Source: Saprospiraceae bacterium UBA7328
GTDB taxonomy: Bacteria > Bacteroidota > Bacteroidia > Chitinophagales > Saprospiraceae
Length of the DNA: 64,000 bases
NCBI GenBank assembly: GCA_002471345.1
Contig: DKPS01000192.1
Coordinates: 1-64,000 of the forward strand
Direction: 5' to 3'
The notes under the pieces are model-generated. The model was not told the origin of the DNA. It ran no database searches and worked only from the letters and a program-made list of their open reading frames with translations. Both the position numbers and the translations under genes were made by a program. Below are positions 44,503-53,522 of the stretch, piece after piece (the stretch's first letter is position 1; each line of letters begins with the position of its first letter).

Positions 44503-44620
44503 ATTGCCGCTTACCTTTAGTTTTTTTGTTTGTTGAGTTTATTGGATGGTTTTATCTTAAGATACCATTCCTATGTTTTAAAACTTTAAAGAGATCATAA
44601 AAATTATTCAATTGCCCTAG

Positions 44621-45211
44621 ATGTTTTTAGAACCCAGTTATAGAGGTCAGCGTAGTGGATGGTTAGAAATCATTTCGGGATGTATGTTTTCAGGAAAATC
44701 TGAAGAATTAATACGTAGACTTAAACGTGCTCAAATTGCCAATCAAAGCATCATTTGCTTTAAGCCAATAAAAGATGACAGATATGCTGATTTACAAGTC
44801 GTATCACATGATAGTAATGCTCAGGACTCAATAGCTGTAGAACACAGTAAAGAAATACTACAACATGTAGAGCAAGGAACTAACGTAGTAGGTATTGATG
44901 AGGGACAATTTTTTGATATGGAACTAGTGGATATAGCTCAAAAATTGGCACTTTCCGGAAAAAGAGTTGTTGTAGCTGGTCTTGATTTGGACTTTAGAGG
45001 CATTCCATTTGGTCCTATGCCTCACCTTATGGCTGTAGCAGAATATGTTACTAAAGTTCATGCTATCTGCCCCCATTGTGGTAATCTAGCTACTCATTCA
45101 TATAGATTGAGTGAAGAGAAAGATACCGTAGTAATTGGAGAAAAAGACAAATACGAACCTCGATGTAGGATGTGTTATTCGATGGGTCATATTCTAGATT
45201 TTAGCAAATAA
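44621..45211 (+). CDS. tdk: Thymidine kinase
   Basis: Phosphorylates thymidine with ATP in the nucleotide salvage route. TK1-type features are complete: Walker A-like GCMFSGKS (residues 20-27), the DEGQFF motif with the catalytic Glu, the lasso region, and a structural zinc site from CPHC and CRMC. The 196-residue length matches the bacterial TK1 family. murQ follows with one base between stop and start, so they are cotranscribed. Confidence 0.95.
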   Translation: MFLEPSYRGQRSGWLEIISGCMFSGKSEELIRRLKRAQIANQSIICFKPIKDDRYADLQVVSHDSNAQDSIAVEHSKEILQHVEQGTNVVGIDEGQFFDMELVDIAQKLALSGKRVVVAGLDLDFRGIPFGPMPHLMAVAEYVTKVHAICPHCGNLATHSYRLSEEKDTVVIGEKDKYEPRCRMCYSMGHILDFSK

Positions 45212-45212
45212 T

Positions 45213-46028
45213 ATGAGTGAATTCACAAAAACTACTGAGCACGAATCTCTATACAATGACTTAGAGAAAATGACCACTTCAGATTTATTGATTAATATCA
45301 ATAAAGAGGATCAGAAAGTCGCTCTTGCAATAAGGCAAAAAATTCCTGCAATTACAGAGCTCATTGATGCTATACATCAAAAAATGGCAAAAGGTGGAAG
45401 GCTCTTCTATATTGGTGCAGGGACAAGTGGGAGGTTAGGAATAGTAGATGCAAGTGAGTGTCCTCCGACTTATGGCGTACCACCTGACATGGTAATTGGC
45501 ATCATGGCTGGAGGAGATATAGCCATCAGGAAATCAGTTGAATTTGCAGAAGATGACATTGCTTTAGCTTGGAAAGATTTGTCAGATCACTTTCCCGATT
45601 CCAATGATTTTGTAATTGGTATTGCCGCTTCAGGTACTACTCCTTATGTGATACATGGATTATCAGATTGTCGAAAAAAAGGAATAAGCACGGGATGCAT
45701 AAGCTGTAACGAAGGTTCGCCATTGGCAAAAGTTGCAGATTTTCCTGTTGAAGTAGTAGTAGGACCTGAATTCGTAACTGGTAGCACACGTATGAAATCT
45801 GGTACTGCTCAAAAACTAGTTCTTAACATGATCAGCACTACAGTCATGATAAAGTTGGGACGAGTCAAAGGCAACAGAATGGTAGATATGCAGCTGAGCA
45901 ATGATAAACTTATGGATAGAGGCACTAAAATGGTCATGCAGACTTTAAAAGTGAGTTATGAAAAAGCCGGAGAATTGTTAAAACAATATGGGTCAGTAAG
46001 AGCAGCTGTGGACTCAAAAACTATATAA
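45213..46028 (+). CDS. murQ: N-acetylmuramic acid 6-phosphate etherase
   Basis: Cleaves the lactyl ether of MurNAc-6-phosphate to give GlcNAc-6-phosphate and D-lactate, a step in reuse of cell-wall sugars. The SIS domain shows GAGTSGRLGIVDASECPPTY with the catalytic Glu, then IAASGTTPYV and GSTRMKSGTAQKLVLNM. The C-terminal signature NRMVDMQLSNDKLMDRG is typical. At 271 residues it is slightly shorter than E. coli MurQ (about 298) but complete through the catalytic core. It directly follows tdk; neither a MurP transporter nor AnmK is adjacent. Confidence 0.94.
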   Translation: MSEFTKTTEHESLYNDLEKMTTSDLLININKEDQKVALAIRQKIPAITELIDAIHQKMAKGGRLFYIGAGTSGRLGIVDASECPPTYGVPPDMVIGIMAGGDIAIRKSVEFAEDDIALAWKDLSDHFPDSNDFVIGIAASGTTPYVIHGLSDCRKKGISTGCISCNEGSPLAKVADFPVEVVVGPEFVTGSTRMKSGTAQKLVLNMISTTVMIKLGRVKGNRMVDMQLSNDKLMDRGTKMVMQTLKVSYEKAGELLKQYGSVRAAVDSKTI

Positions 46029-46384
46029 ATTGATTATAGAGATTAAAAAATCAAAGAGTAAATGTAAATAACTTGACACTTTCACATCTATTTCGATACG
46101 ACATAGGGGTAACACTTTAATTCAAGTGTCTAGGTGGTGTACTTAGGTACAAAAAGATTATTACCAACAAAATACCAATAATCTCCCTCAAAAAGTTGAG
46201 ATGATTTAAAATTAGTTTTACCCTACTATACCAAGTAAAAAAAATAAGCATGCAGTGAAAACTGTATGCTTTTTTTTATTCCTATTCTTATAGACCATCT
46301 CCATTACATTGTCAAATCAATCACTTCAGTCGCTCTTCCCTTTTATCACAATACAAAGTCATTTCAATTATTACCTTTAATAAA
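46029..46384. other. Noncoding stretch of 356 bases after murQ
   Basis: No gene is seen. It holds an inverted repeat AGATTATT/AATAATCT (46155-46162 and 46177-46184, 14-base loop) and, further on, the terminator hairpin described separately. The promoter of the broken dipeptidase gene should lie in the last ~100 bases. Confidence 0.4.
46246..46277 (+). terminator. Intrinsic terminator downstream of tdk-murQ
   Basis: AGCATGCAGT, loop GAAA, ACTGTATGCT forms a 10-bp stem (one G-T type pair) with a stable tetraloop, followed by eight T. An A-run on the other side would let it work in both directions. It is about 220 bases past the murQ stop, so the transcript would have a long 3' tail or carry a further element. 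Confidence 0.8.
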
Positions 46385-47437
46385 GTGAACAGAATTCAAT
46401 TTATTCAACAATCAGCCTATTTTCTTGCCGCTTCATTATTAGCCTGTAGATCAATTAATAGACCTGACCGAGAAAAACAAAGTGTGTGCTCTTTCGACAT
46501 GCATACTCATCCTGGCGCTTTCTTTAGAAAAGGAAGTGCTGAATATGACGGCGACCTCGCATTCATCAATAGAGTCAAGAACATGAATGATTCTGGTCTC
46601 AATGGAGCATTTTTTAGTATAGTTTCCGACTTCCCATTATTACAATTGACAGACAAAGGAATAAAAGTGAACGGCTCTTTTGATAGAGGAGAGGCATGGC
46701 AACTATTTAAAACACAGTTAAAGATCTTAAAAGATTAAATTCACATGTCAAATGCGAAAATTGCTGTCAGTGGAAATGATCTCAAGAATAATGATCAAAT
46801 CTCAGCATATATTTCTTGTGAAGGAGGAGATTTTTTAGATGATGATGTAGATCACTTAGATGAAGCTTATTTAGAAGGTGTGAGATCTGTTCAGTTAGTG
46901 CATTACGCACCCAACACCTTAGGTGACCTACAAACTTGGAAAGTTGTACATGGTGGTCTTACTATTTTTGGTAAAGAAGTAGTAACTCGAATGAATAAGT
47001 TAGGTATGGTCATAGATGTAGCACATGCATCAGCTAGAACCGTAAAAAATGTAGCTGATCTCACCGATGCACCTATCATTCTTTCACATAGTATTCTTAA
47101 AGAAAATGGCGATCGCCCTATCGAAGCTAGAGCTATAAATAAAGGTCATGCCCTACTTGTTTCACAGACTGGTGGAGTAATAGGAATGTGGCCTTCAGGA
47201 TTTTCAAACTCATTAGACGAATTTGTGGAAGCCACTTTCAAAATGGTGGACGTGGTAGGAATAGATCACGTAGGATTAGGAACTGATATGGATGGAAACT
47301 TTAAACCTGTGATTAGTAATTATGGAGACTTCATAACTTGGAAAGAGGCATTATCAGAGAAAGGCATGAATAAAGAAGAAATAGGAAAAATATCAGGTGG
47401 AAATATGCAAAGAGTGCTCGTCTCTATATTAAAGTAA
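46385..47437 (+). pseudogene. Membrane dipeptidase (peptidase M19) gene interrupted by one in-frame stop
   Basis: Two pieces in the same frame (46385-46738, GTG start; 46745-47437) together give a full ~350-residue M19 dipeptidase, a zinc enzyme that cuts dipeptides. The first piece has a lipoprotein leader (lipobox LLAC) and the HxH motif DMHTHPG. The second has the remaining metal ligands: Glu in SCEGGDF, His in DVAHAS and LSHS, and Asp in GLGTDMDG. Only the TAA at 46736-46738 separates them, and codons continue in frame on both sides, so this is one nonsense change, not a frameshift. All active-site residues are kept, so the event is recent, or the stop is a sequence error or is read through. 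Confidence 0.85.
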
Positions 47438-47447
47438 AAAACATAGA

Positions 47448-48347
47448 GTGCAAAATCGAGAATCCATTCAAATACCGATACCAAAAAACTTGAATTTTAA
47501 AAATTGTATTCCACAGATCGATAGAAGATATGAAGAGTCTCTATACAAAGTTGAAAATGGATGTATACGAAGACTTATAAGGCTTAGCTCTGGTACGGCA
47601 CTGATTGAGATCACTGCGGATATTAACTTCATGAATATTCAGTTAACAAAAGAAGATATTTCTCAACAAGATCTTTTAGAAAGTCAAAAATATGTGTTGG
47701 AATGGTTTGATATGGATAGGGATATTTCTCTGTTTTATGATTTATTACGTAAGTATCCTCAAACCAAAGAGTTTCCAAAATTATTTCAAGGGTTAAGAAT
47801 TATAGGAATACCCGATCTCTTCGAAGCTTTATGTTGGTGTGTAATTGGCCAACAAATAAATTTGACTTTTGCACACAAAGTCAAGAACATATTGGTACAA
47901 CGATATGGTAAGTCTCAAATGATCAACGACAATACTTATTACATCTTTCCAACTCCATCTGATTTGCTTCATGTTGATCGAGAGGAATTTGTGAAAATGC
48001 AATTTTCAAAACAAAAGATCGACTACATTCAAAATATATCAGAAGCATTTTGCTCTGGAGTATTAAAAAAGAGTGAACTCAAATCCTTGAGCAAGTCAGA
48101 TCAAATGAATAAGCTATTGTCAATCAAAGGAATCGGTCCTTGGACTGCTAATTATGTAATGATGAAATCATTAGGTGACATGACATGCATAACATATGGT
48201 GATACTGGGTTAAGTGCTGCCCTCCATACACTTTTTGATACTGACAAAAAGCCTAATAAATCAACTATTGATACCATATTTGAGCCCTTTACAGGATGGG
48301 AATCTTATCTCAATTTTTATCTGTGGAGCAGTCTTTCAAATGATTGA
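47448..48347 (+). CDS. alkA: DNA-3-methyladenine glycosylase II (AlkA-type)
   Basis: Base-excision repair glycosylase of the HhH-GPD superfamily, 299 residues, removing alkylated purines. The helix-hairpin-helix is KLLSIKGIGPWTANYVMM and the catalytic Asp is in YGDTGLSAALH; WCVIGQQINLTFAHKV is the conserved helix before the hairpin. The N-terminal ~110 residues form the AlkA-like beta domain. The start is GTG at 47448, 10 bases after the broken dipeptidase gene, so it may depend on that transcript. No iron-sulfur cluster Cys set is present, which separates it from EndoIII and MutY. Confidence 0.9.
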   Translation: MQNRESIQIPIPKNLNFKNCIPQIDRRYEESLYKVENGCIRRLIRLSSGTALIEITADINFMNIQLTKEDISQQDLLESQKYVLEWFDMDRDISLFYDLLRKYPQTKEFPKLFQGLRIIGIPDLFEALCWCVIGQQINLTFAHKVKNILVQRYGKSQMINDNTYYIFPTPSDLLHVDREEFVKMQFSKQKIDYIQNISEAFCSGVLKKSELKSLSKSDQMNKLLSIKGIGPWTANYVMMKSLGDMTCITYGDTGLSAALHTLFDTDKKPNKSTIDTIFEPFTGWESYLNFYLWSSLSND

Positions 48348-48485
48348 TTTGGACTTAACAGTATGCTAGGATGTAATGTAGATTCTTATTTTATTGAAAT
48401 TGATATATCTAGGCTGGAAAAGGCTACCAATTAAATATGGCAATGACAGAGAATATACATTTTTAAATTTCAGTCTTTAGAAAAC

Positions 48486-49001
48486 TTACCATTTAAAATC
48501 TAACTTTTTATAATCATTGATCTTTCCTGCAGGAAATCCGAAAGACTCTATTACATCTATTCTACTTCTGAATTCTAATTTTTCTAGTGTAAATCTTCCA
48601 GATTCATTTTGCTTAGGTAAGATGTAGATCTGCATCCCCAGCCTCCCTTTAGGCTCTAACCATGCATAGTCAAAGCCATTAGAAAAGTCTTTCTTATTAG
48701 ACTCCGCAAAAATATCATACTCCTCCCAATCGCTTCTTCCTGTTAAACCAGTACTATACATACCTACCATTCTTCTCAACTGAACCAGATCGACCTCTTT
48801 GTTATTGGTAAATTCTTGTGCAATTGGTTTGTCCCTATTCGTTCTTATTGATTTCAAGATCAAATCAGCATAATCTTTCGCATTATCAGCTTTCTCAAAA
48901 GGTAAATCGTTAAAGGTCTTTCTACCACTATCAGACACACTACTGCCACCACATGATAGAAGCATAAAAGAAATTAAAGATGTAATTGCTAGGACTCTCA
49001 T
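48486..49001 (-). CDS. Lipoprotein of unknown function
   Basis: A 171-residue lipoprotein: MRVLAITSLISFMLLSC gives a clear lipobox, which fixes the start at ATG 49001 rather than the in-frame ATG at 49049. The mature part has a helical region (NAKDYADLILKSIRTNR) and a beta-rich second half ending FGFPAGKINDYKKLDFKW. I recognise no family. It stands alone between alkA (convergent) and the peroxidase gene upstream on the same strand (172 bases). Confidence 0.65.
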   Translation of the reverse strand: MRVLAITSLISFMLLSCGGSSVSDSGRKTFNDLPFEKADNAKDYADLILKSIRTNRDKPIAQEFTNNKEVDLVQLRRMVGMYSTGLTGRSDWEEYDIFAESNKKDFSNGFDYAWLEPKGRLGMQIYILPKQNESGRFTLEKLEFRSRIDVIESFGFPAGKINDYKKLDFKW

Positions 49002-49173
49002 AGTGTATTTTTCAAAAAAGATGCAAACATGATGATTTTTAATGAACAATACTCATATTTCTACAATAGTATTATCATTACTTATATGACGAAGCAACAA
49101 TGAAATTAACCACTAGGGTTTACCCTATATATCAAACCAAAAACGGTAGTAGAATTAATCTGCGGACTAAGTT

Positions 49174-51072
49174 TTATTTTTTGATCACTCGAAGAACTGT
49201 ATATCCTAAAGGCTTTTTTTCTATAAGTACATTATAAAACCCGGTTGGAGTTATTTCAGGAAGAGATATAGGAATAAAATTGTCACCTATGCTTAGGTTA
49301 TGAGTTTGAGTTAAAATTAGCTTTCCTTGAGCATCGTATACTTGCACTGAAACATTAGAAGCTTCTACCTCATAGACTTTAATTACAAAATCTCCCTCAC
49401 TAGGATTAGGAAAAGCAGCGGCACTTAATGATTCTTCATTTATTGTAGGACCAATTGGGATTTCATCCCTATCCATTGCTCTGAACACATTATCCTGCAT
49501 TGCAGTGATCTCTGCGTTGCGCATTATTATCTTCTGTAGACTTGTGGTTCTAACATTATCTTTTTCCTCTTCACTTAGATCAGGATCATTTTCAAAATAA
49601 AATCGATCACCATCTCGTAATCTTTGAAACTGACGCTCAATGATCAGCATCAAAGTATTTCCCAAAATAGCATCAGGCATATGCTTTTCTGCTAACATTC
49701 CAATCCAGGGGTCAATAATGTCTAAATCTCCATAAAGAGATTTAAGACCTTCTGCATCTTCAGCATTTTCAGTGAACTCTTCAAATGATTTCAGTTCTGG
49801 CAAGCCTATTTCTTTCCTTATCGAATTGAAATCTGGTAAACCTCTTTCTCTTCCTCTATTTATATTAATGGCTGCCAAATCAAAATTTCCAAAAGGAGAC
49901 CCTACAAAAAGGAAGTTTCTTAAATCATCAACGATTTTAGGATCAAGCTCTTGTTGTACCTGCTGTGCCATTCCTCGAAGGTATGGTTCGATTCCACCGG
50001 CAAGATTAATAGTAAGAGGATTAAAAAAAGCATCTCTTAGACTGATATTACCTTGACTTATCTCATCCCCATCATTTTCCATTCTAAAGACATCAGAATT
50101 GATGAGAGTATGCCCTAGTCTGAATGCCGCTGCGGAGAATACATTAGTAATTTGAGGATTTATATTTGGCTTATATCCTGAATACTCAGGCATGGTCACT
50201 CCCATAGCAGGAAGCCACTCATTGAAAGTAATATTTTGAATATATGCTCCTATTTTCCTTCGGGCCGCTTGATACAATTCTTCATCGGACCGAGTTGGGT
50301 TTTCAACAGCAAGCCTATCACAAAGTCTGTTATGCTCTCTGACAAATAGCGTATGAAGAGTTATTAACAGCGGGTTTTCATTTGCTCTAACATCACCAGC
50401 TACAAATAATTTTTGACCACTATGGGTAGCATCTTCCATGAAAGGAGCCCTTCTATCTATTGCGTCATTGAATTCTCCTGTAGTTGTATTCCAAGGAAGA
50501 AGATTACCATTTGAAGTTTTCAATTTTCCGCCTTCCATGGTTCTTAACCAATTTGCCCTCACTTGATCTGATCCATACACAGATGAGGCATCAATATAAG
50601 CGGTAACTTTATTTTCGTATTGTCTTGGGTTATCGGTGGAGGTGCCAGAATTGTGAACAGCTTCAGATCTGAACATGACCATAGATTCGCCAGGAGTGAA
50701 AATCTCGTCATTCTCAGGAATATCTATGAAAATTGGTTCGAATGGGTCAGATTCAACCAAAATTATATCGTGGTCAATGAATTGCCCAAAAGCCCACAAA
50801 TAATCGCTTAAAGAAAGAGAGCTATTAATCTTATCCTCTTGTGCAGAGATATAATTACTGATATACCTTGGATTTGGCCTATCAGAACCGTTGATTGAAG
50901 AAATACTGTCAGAAAATGAAGAAGAAGTGATAGAACTCAAGACATGGCCCGAAGCTCCCCATTCGATGTTACTTACATTATTGAATGTGCCATCTATGGA
51001 CCTATATGACTGGGATGTCAATAAGCTGAAGGTAAAGACCACAAATAATACACTCCAAAGCAATCGATACAT
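49174..51072 (-). CDS. Animal-type haem peroxidase with T9SS sorting domain
   Basis: Secreted peroxidase of the peroxidase-cyclooxygenase superfamily, 632 residues. A signal peptide (1-20) is followed by the haem domain: distal His in FGQFIDHDIILVE, TAYIDASSVYGSD, LHTLFVREHNRLC, and proximal His in AFRLGHTLIN; Arg in NINRGRERGLPDFN is typical. The last ~75 residues (AAAFPNPSEGDFVIKVYE to YTVLRVIKK) are a type A C-terminal sorting domain, so the protein should leave through type IX secretion and be released or attached to the surface. Such enzymes make hypohalous acids or radicals; the bacterial role is unknown. A TAnnTTTG promoter lies ~50 bases upstream. Confidence 0.93.
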   Translation of the reverse strand: MYRLLWSVLFVVFTFSLLTSQSYRSIDGTFNNVSNIEWGASGHVLSSITSSSFSDSISSINGSDRPNPRYISNYISAQEDKINSSLSLSDYLWAFGQFIDHDIILVESDPFEPIFIDIPENDEIFTPGESMVMFRSEAVHNSGTSTDNPRQYENKVTAYIDASSVYGSDQVRANWLRTMEGGKLKTSNGNLLPWNTTTGEFNDAIDRRAPFMEDATHSGQKLFVAGDVRANENPLLITLHTLFVREHNRLCDRLAVENPTRSDEELYQAARRKIGAYIQNITFNEWLPAMGVTMPEYSGYKPNINPQITNVFSAAAFRLGHTLINSDVFRMENDGDEISQGNISLRDAFFNPLTINLAGGIEPYLRGMAQQVQQELDPKIVDDLRNFLFVGSPFGNFDLAAININRGRERGLPDFNSIRKEIGLPELKSFEEFTENAEDAEGLKSLYGDLDIIDPWIGMLAEKHMPDAILGNTLMLIIERQFQRLRDGDRFYFENDPDLSEEEKDNVRTTSLQKIIMRNAEITAMQDNVFRAMDRDEIPIGPTINEESLSAAAFPNPSEGDFVIKVYEVEASNVSVQVYDAQGKLILTQTHNLSIGDNFIPISLPEITPTGFYNVLIEKKPLGYTVLRVIKK

Positions 51073-51124
51073 TCGGTTCTTTTAATTCTCACGGGACTAT
51101 TCTCGGTTGAAAAGAATAGAAAGA

Positions 51125-51132
51125 CAAATATA
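51125..51132 (-). promoter_or_regulatory. Bacteroidota -7 promoter element for the peroxidase gene
   Basis: On the minus strand the sequence TATATTTG matches the consensus TAnnTTTG exactly, 53 bases before the peroxidase ATG. A clear -33 TTTG box is not seen at the usual distance, which lowers certainty. Confidence 0.45.
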
Positions 51133-51273
51133 TACAATTTGAAGTTGAATTCAGTTCTCTAAACAGTAACTAAAATCACTTTCATTTATATTTTGTCAAA
51201 AATCGCATTTAATAGTGTTGAGAATATAGAGAATGCAAATATATTAAATATAATCGTAATGTGTATTGTAGTA

Positions 51274-52590
51274 TTAATCAGTTACTTTATTTATTTCTCT
51301 CTTAATTTTCAAACCCCAAATTGCTGTTTGCAATATTCCCCGGGCAAAAAGAAAAAACAGCAGCGCTAACCACACAATTCCAGGTTGGCCATGTGCATTC
51401 TTATAAATTATTAACAAGTAGAGAAAAAGACAAATAATCATGGAAATCATCATCATTTTCACCTCAGTCAAGCCTATATAGATACCATCCCATATATAGC
51501 ACGAAAATGCCATGAGAGGCAGCAACACCATCCACACCTTTTGGCCGGCAGCTGCTTCATGAACTTTTAGATTATCTGAAAATATTTTTATTATTTCTGT
51601 ATCAAAAAAGAAAAACAGCAGTGAATAAAATATAGCTAGTACCAATCCCCAAATAAAACTGAGATTGATTACAGCTTTCATTTTACCCTGATCCTTAGCG
51701 CCATAATACCTCCCAACTAAACTTTCACTAGCAAATGCAAAGCCATCAATACCATATGAAATCCAATTTAAGAATTGAAGAAGTACCACATTAGTAGCAA
51801 GGATAATAGCCCCAGCACTGGAGGACTCCGCATAAAAGACTGCAAAAGCAAAGGTGAGACAAACTGTGCGAACAAAAAGGAATGAGTTTACTTTCAATAC
51901 TTTTAACCATTCAGAAATAGTGCCTTTAAGGTCATTCCATTTACTCGTGAAAATGTATCTATATTTATAAAAGAGAAAGCCAAAAGCAAGAACAACTCCA
52001 GTATACTGAGCTATCACCGTACCTAAAGCTACTCCGCTTATATCCCATTTGAAATAAATGACAAATGTATAACTCAATACAAGATTAAGAAGGTTGATTA
52101 TTATTGTAATGATCAAAGGAAAGACAGCATTCTGCATACCGAAAAACCAACCCATAAAAACGTATAACGTCAAAGTGGCTGGTGCTGCCCATATTCTGAT
52201 AGAAAAATAAGTAGTAACTAATGGAGTTTGAGCCTCGGATACATTCATCAAATAAAGGCTGGATCGACACAGTGGCACGTAAAGGGCCATAAGTACAGCA
52301 CTGATAAACAATGCAATAAAAAGAGATCTCAGTAATATTAAACGTGTTGCATCATCATTCCTTTTTCCAAATTCTTGAGCAGTAATTCCTGTGGTTCCCA
52401 TCCGCAAGAAACCAAAGTTCCAATAAATGAAATTAAAAATCATGCTGCCTAGTCCAACTGCACCTAAGTGCTCAATGGACAATTTGCCCATAAGAGCAGT
52501 ATCAACAGCTGACAATAGTGGCACCGAAATATTACTTAGAATATTAGGAATTGCGAGCCGAAATATTTCTCTATTTATAGGATATGACAT
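51274..52590 (-). CDS. MATE-family efflux transporter
   Basis: Inner-membrane antiporter of 438 residues with twelve predicted helices in two repeats. The N-terminus IFRLAIPNILSNISVPLLSAVDTALMGKLS is the MATE signature, and the second repeat shows ASESLVGRYYGAKDQGKM, another family block. It resembles the DinF-type branch. It probably exports cationic drugs or metabolites with sodium or proton exchange; the substrate cannot be read. It is divergent from the PASTA gene (87 bases between). Confidence 0.92.
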   Translation of the reverse strand: MSYPINREIFRLAIPNILSNISVPLLSAVDTALMGKLSIEHLGAVGLGSMIFNFIYWNFGFLRMGTTGITAQEFGKRNDDATRLILLRSLFIALFISAVLMALYVPLCRSSLYLMNVSEAQTPLVTTYFSIRIWAAPATLTLYVFMGWFFGMQNAVFPLIITIIINLLNLVLSYTFVIYFKWDISGVALGTVIAQYTGVVLAFGFLFYKYRYIFTSKWNDLKGTISEWLKVLKVNSFLFVRTVCLTFAFAVFYAESSSAGAIILATNVVLLQFLNWISYGIDGFAFASESLVGRYYGAKDQGKMKAVINLSFIWGLVLAIFYSLLFFFFDTEIIKIFSDNLKVHEAAAGQKVWMVLLPLMAFSCYIWDGIYIGLTEVKMMMISMIICLFLYLLIIYKNAHGQPGIVWLALLFFLFARGILQTAIWGLKIKREINKVTD

Positions 52591-52677
52591 TATTGGCCAT
52601 GAATTAATAAATTACTTCAATGTATAATACACCAATATTTAGACGTTACTAGACTTAATTGCCTATTACAAAAGAGT

Positions 52678-53517
52678 ATGTCTGAAACCAGATTCAAGTT
52701 TATTAACTTTACCGAAATTTTTGATTACTTGACTAGTAGAAATTTTCTAAAAAATATTGGGTTGATGCTCCTCTTTGTCTTCCTGATCATATTTGGCATT
52801 TTCCAATGGCTAAAAGTGTATACCAATCATGGACAGAGATTACTTCTGGAAGATTATATTGATACTAACATAGATGATGCGACAGCAGATGCAGAACGGA
52901 ATCTTTTCCAGCTCATCGTAAATGATTCAACACACATTGTGGGCAAACCAGGTGGTATCATTCTGAATCAAAATCCTAAAGGAGGCTCTTACATAAAAGA
53001 GAATAGAAAAATATACGTGACTATTACTAAATATAGTCCTGACATGATAAATCTAGAAGATCTTCCAAGGCTATATGGCGAAGACTACACCATGAAATCC
53101 CGAGAGCTTAATAGTCGTCAGTTAAAGACGAATATCAAAAGCATGAAATATGATCCGCTTAGCAACTCTACAATTTTAGAAGTGTGGTACAATGGCGAAT
53201 TAATTTTAGATAAAAAAGGAAAAAGAGAAAGTATAGAAATAGAAAAGGGAGCTGTACTTGATCTTGTAGTCAGCCAACCTGAAGGGGGTTCAAGGGTAAT
53301 CCCGCCATTAGAAGGAAAAACTTTGGGAGAGGCTCAATTTTTAATACAAGTCAATGAATTCTTAGTTGGTGAAATAGTAGAAATAGGAAATATCGAAAAT
53401 AGAGAAGATGCCATTGTCGAAAGGCAATATCCTGAAGCTGATGGTGTATCTTCTTTGACCACAGGCTCGAAAATCAATCTCGAAATAAAATCTCCAGAAA
53501 AACGACTACAATTCTAA
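52678..53517 (+). CDS. PASTA-domain membrane protein
   Basis: Single-span membrane protein of 279 residues: cytoplasmic ~30 residues, one helix (NIGLMLLFVFLIIFGIFQWL), then three PASTA repeats outside, visible from LEDYIDTNIDDATADAERN, INLEDLPRLYGEDYTMKSREL and VIPPLEGKTLGEAQFLIQ. PASTA repeats bind peptidoglycan or beta-lactams in kinases and PBPs; here no kinase or transpeptidase domain is attached, as is usual for Bacteroidota PASTA proteins. In that phylum such genes often neighbour ddl or rluD; here the neighbour is a metalloprotease gene, convergent, with 5 bases between stops. Confidence 0.85.
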   Translation: MSETRFKFINFTEIFDYLTSRNFLKNIGLMLLFVFLIIFGIFQWLKVYTNHGQRLLLEDYIDTNIDDATADAERNLFQLIVNDSTHIVGKPGGIILNQNPKGGSYIKENRKIYVTITKYSPDMINLEDLPRLYGEDYTMKSRELNSRQLKTNIKSMKYDPLSNSTILEVWYNGELILDKKGKRESIEIEKGAVLDLVVSQPEGGSRVIPPLEGKTLGEAQFLIQVNEFLVGEIVEIGNIENREDAIVERQYPEADGVSSLTTGSKINLEIKSPEKRLQF

Positions 53518-53522
53518 GTTTG

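Noticed and set aside
46120..46150. Third copy of the TGTCACCCA palindrome near 46.1 kb
   Set aside because: Only the core CTAGGTGG is shared with the rc of copy B; the outer arms do not match.
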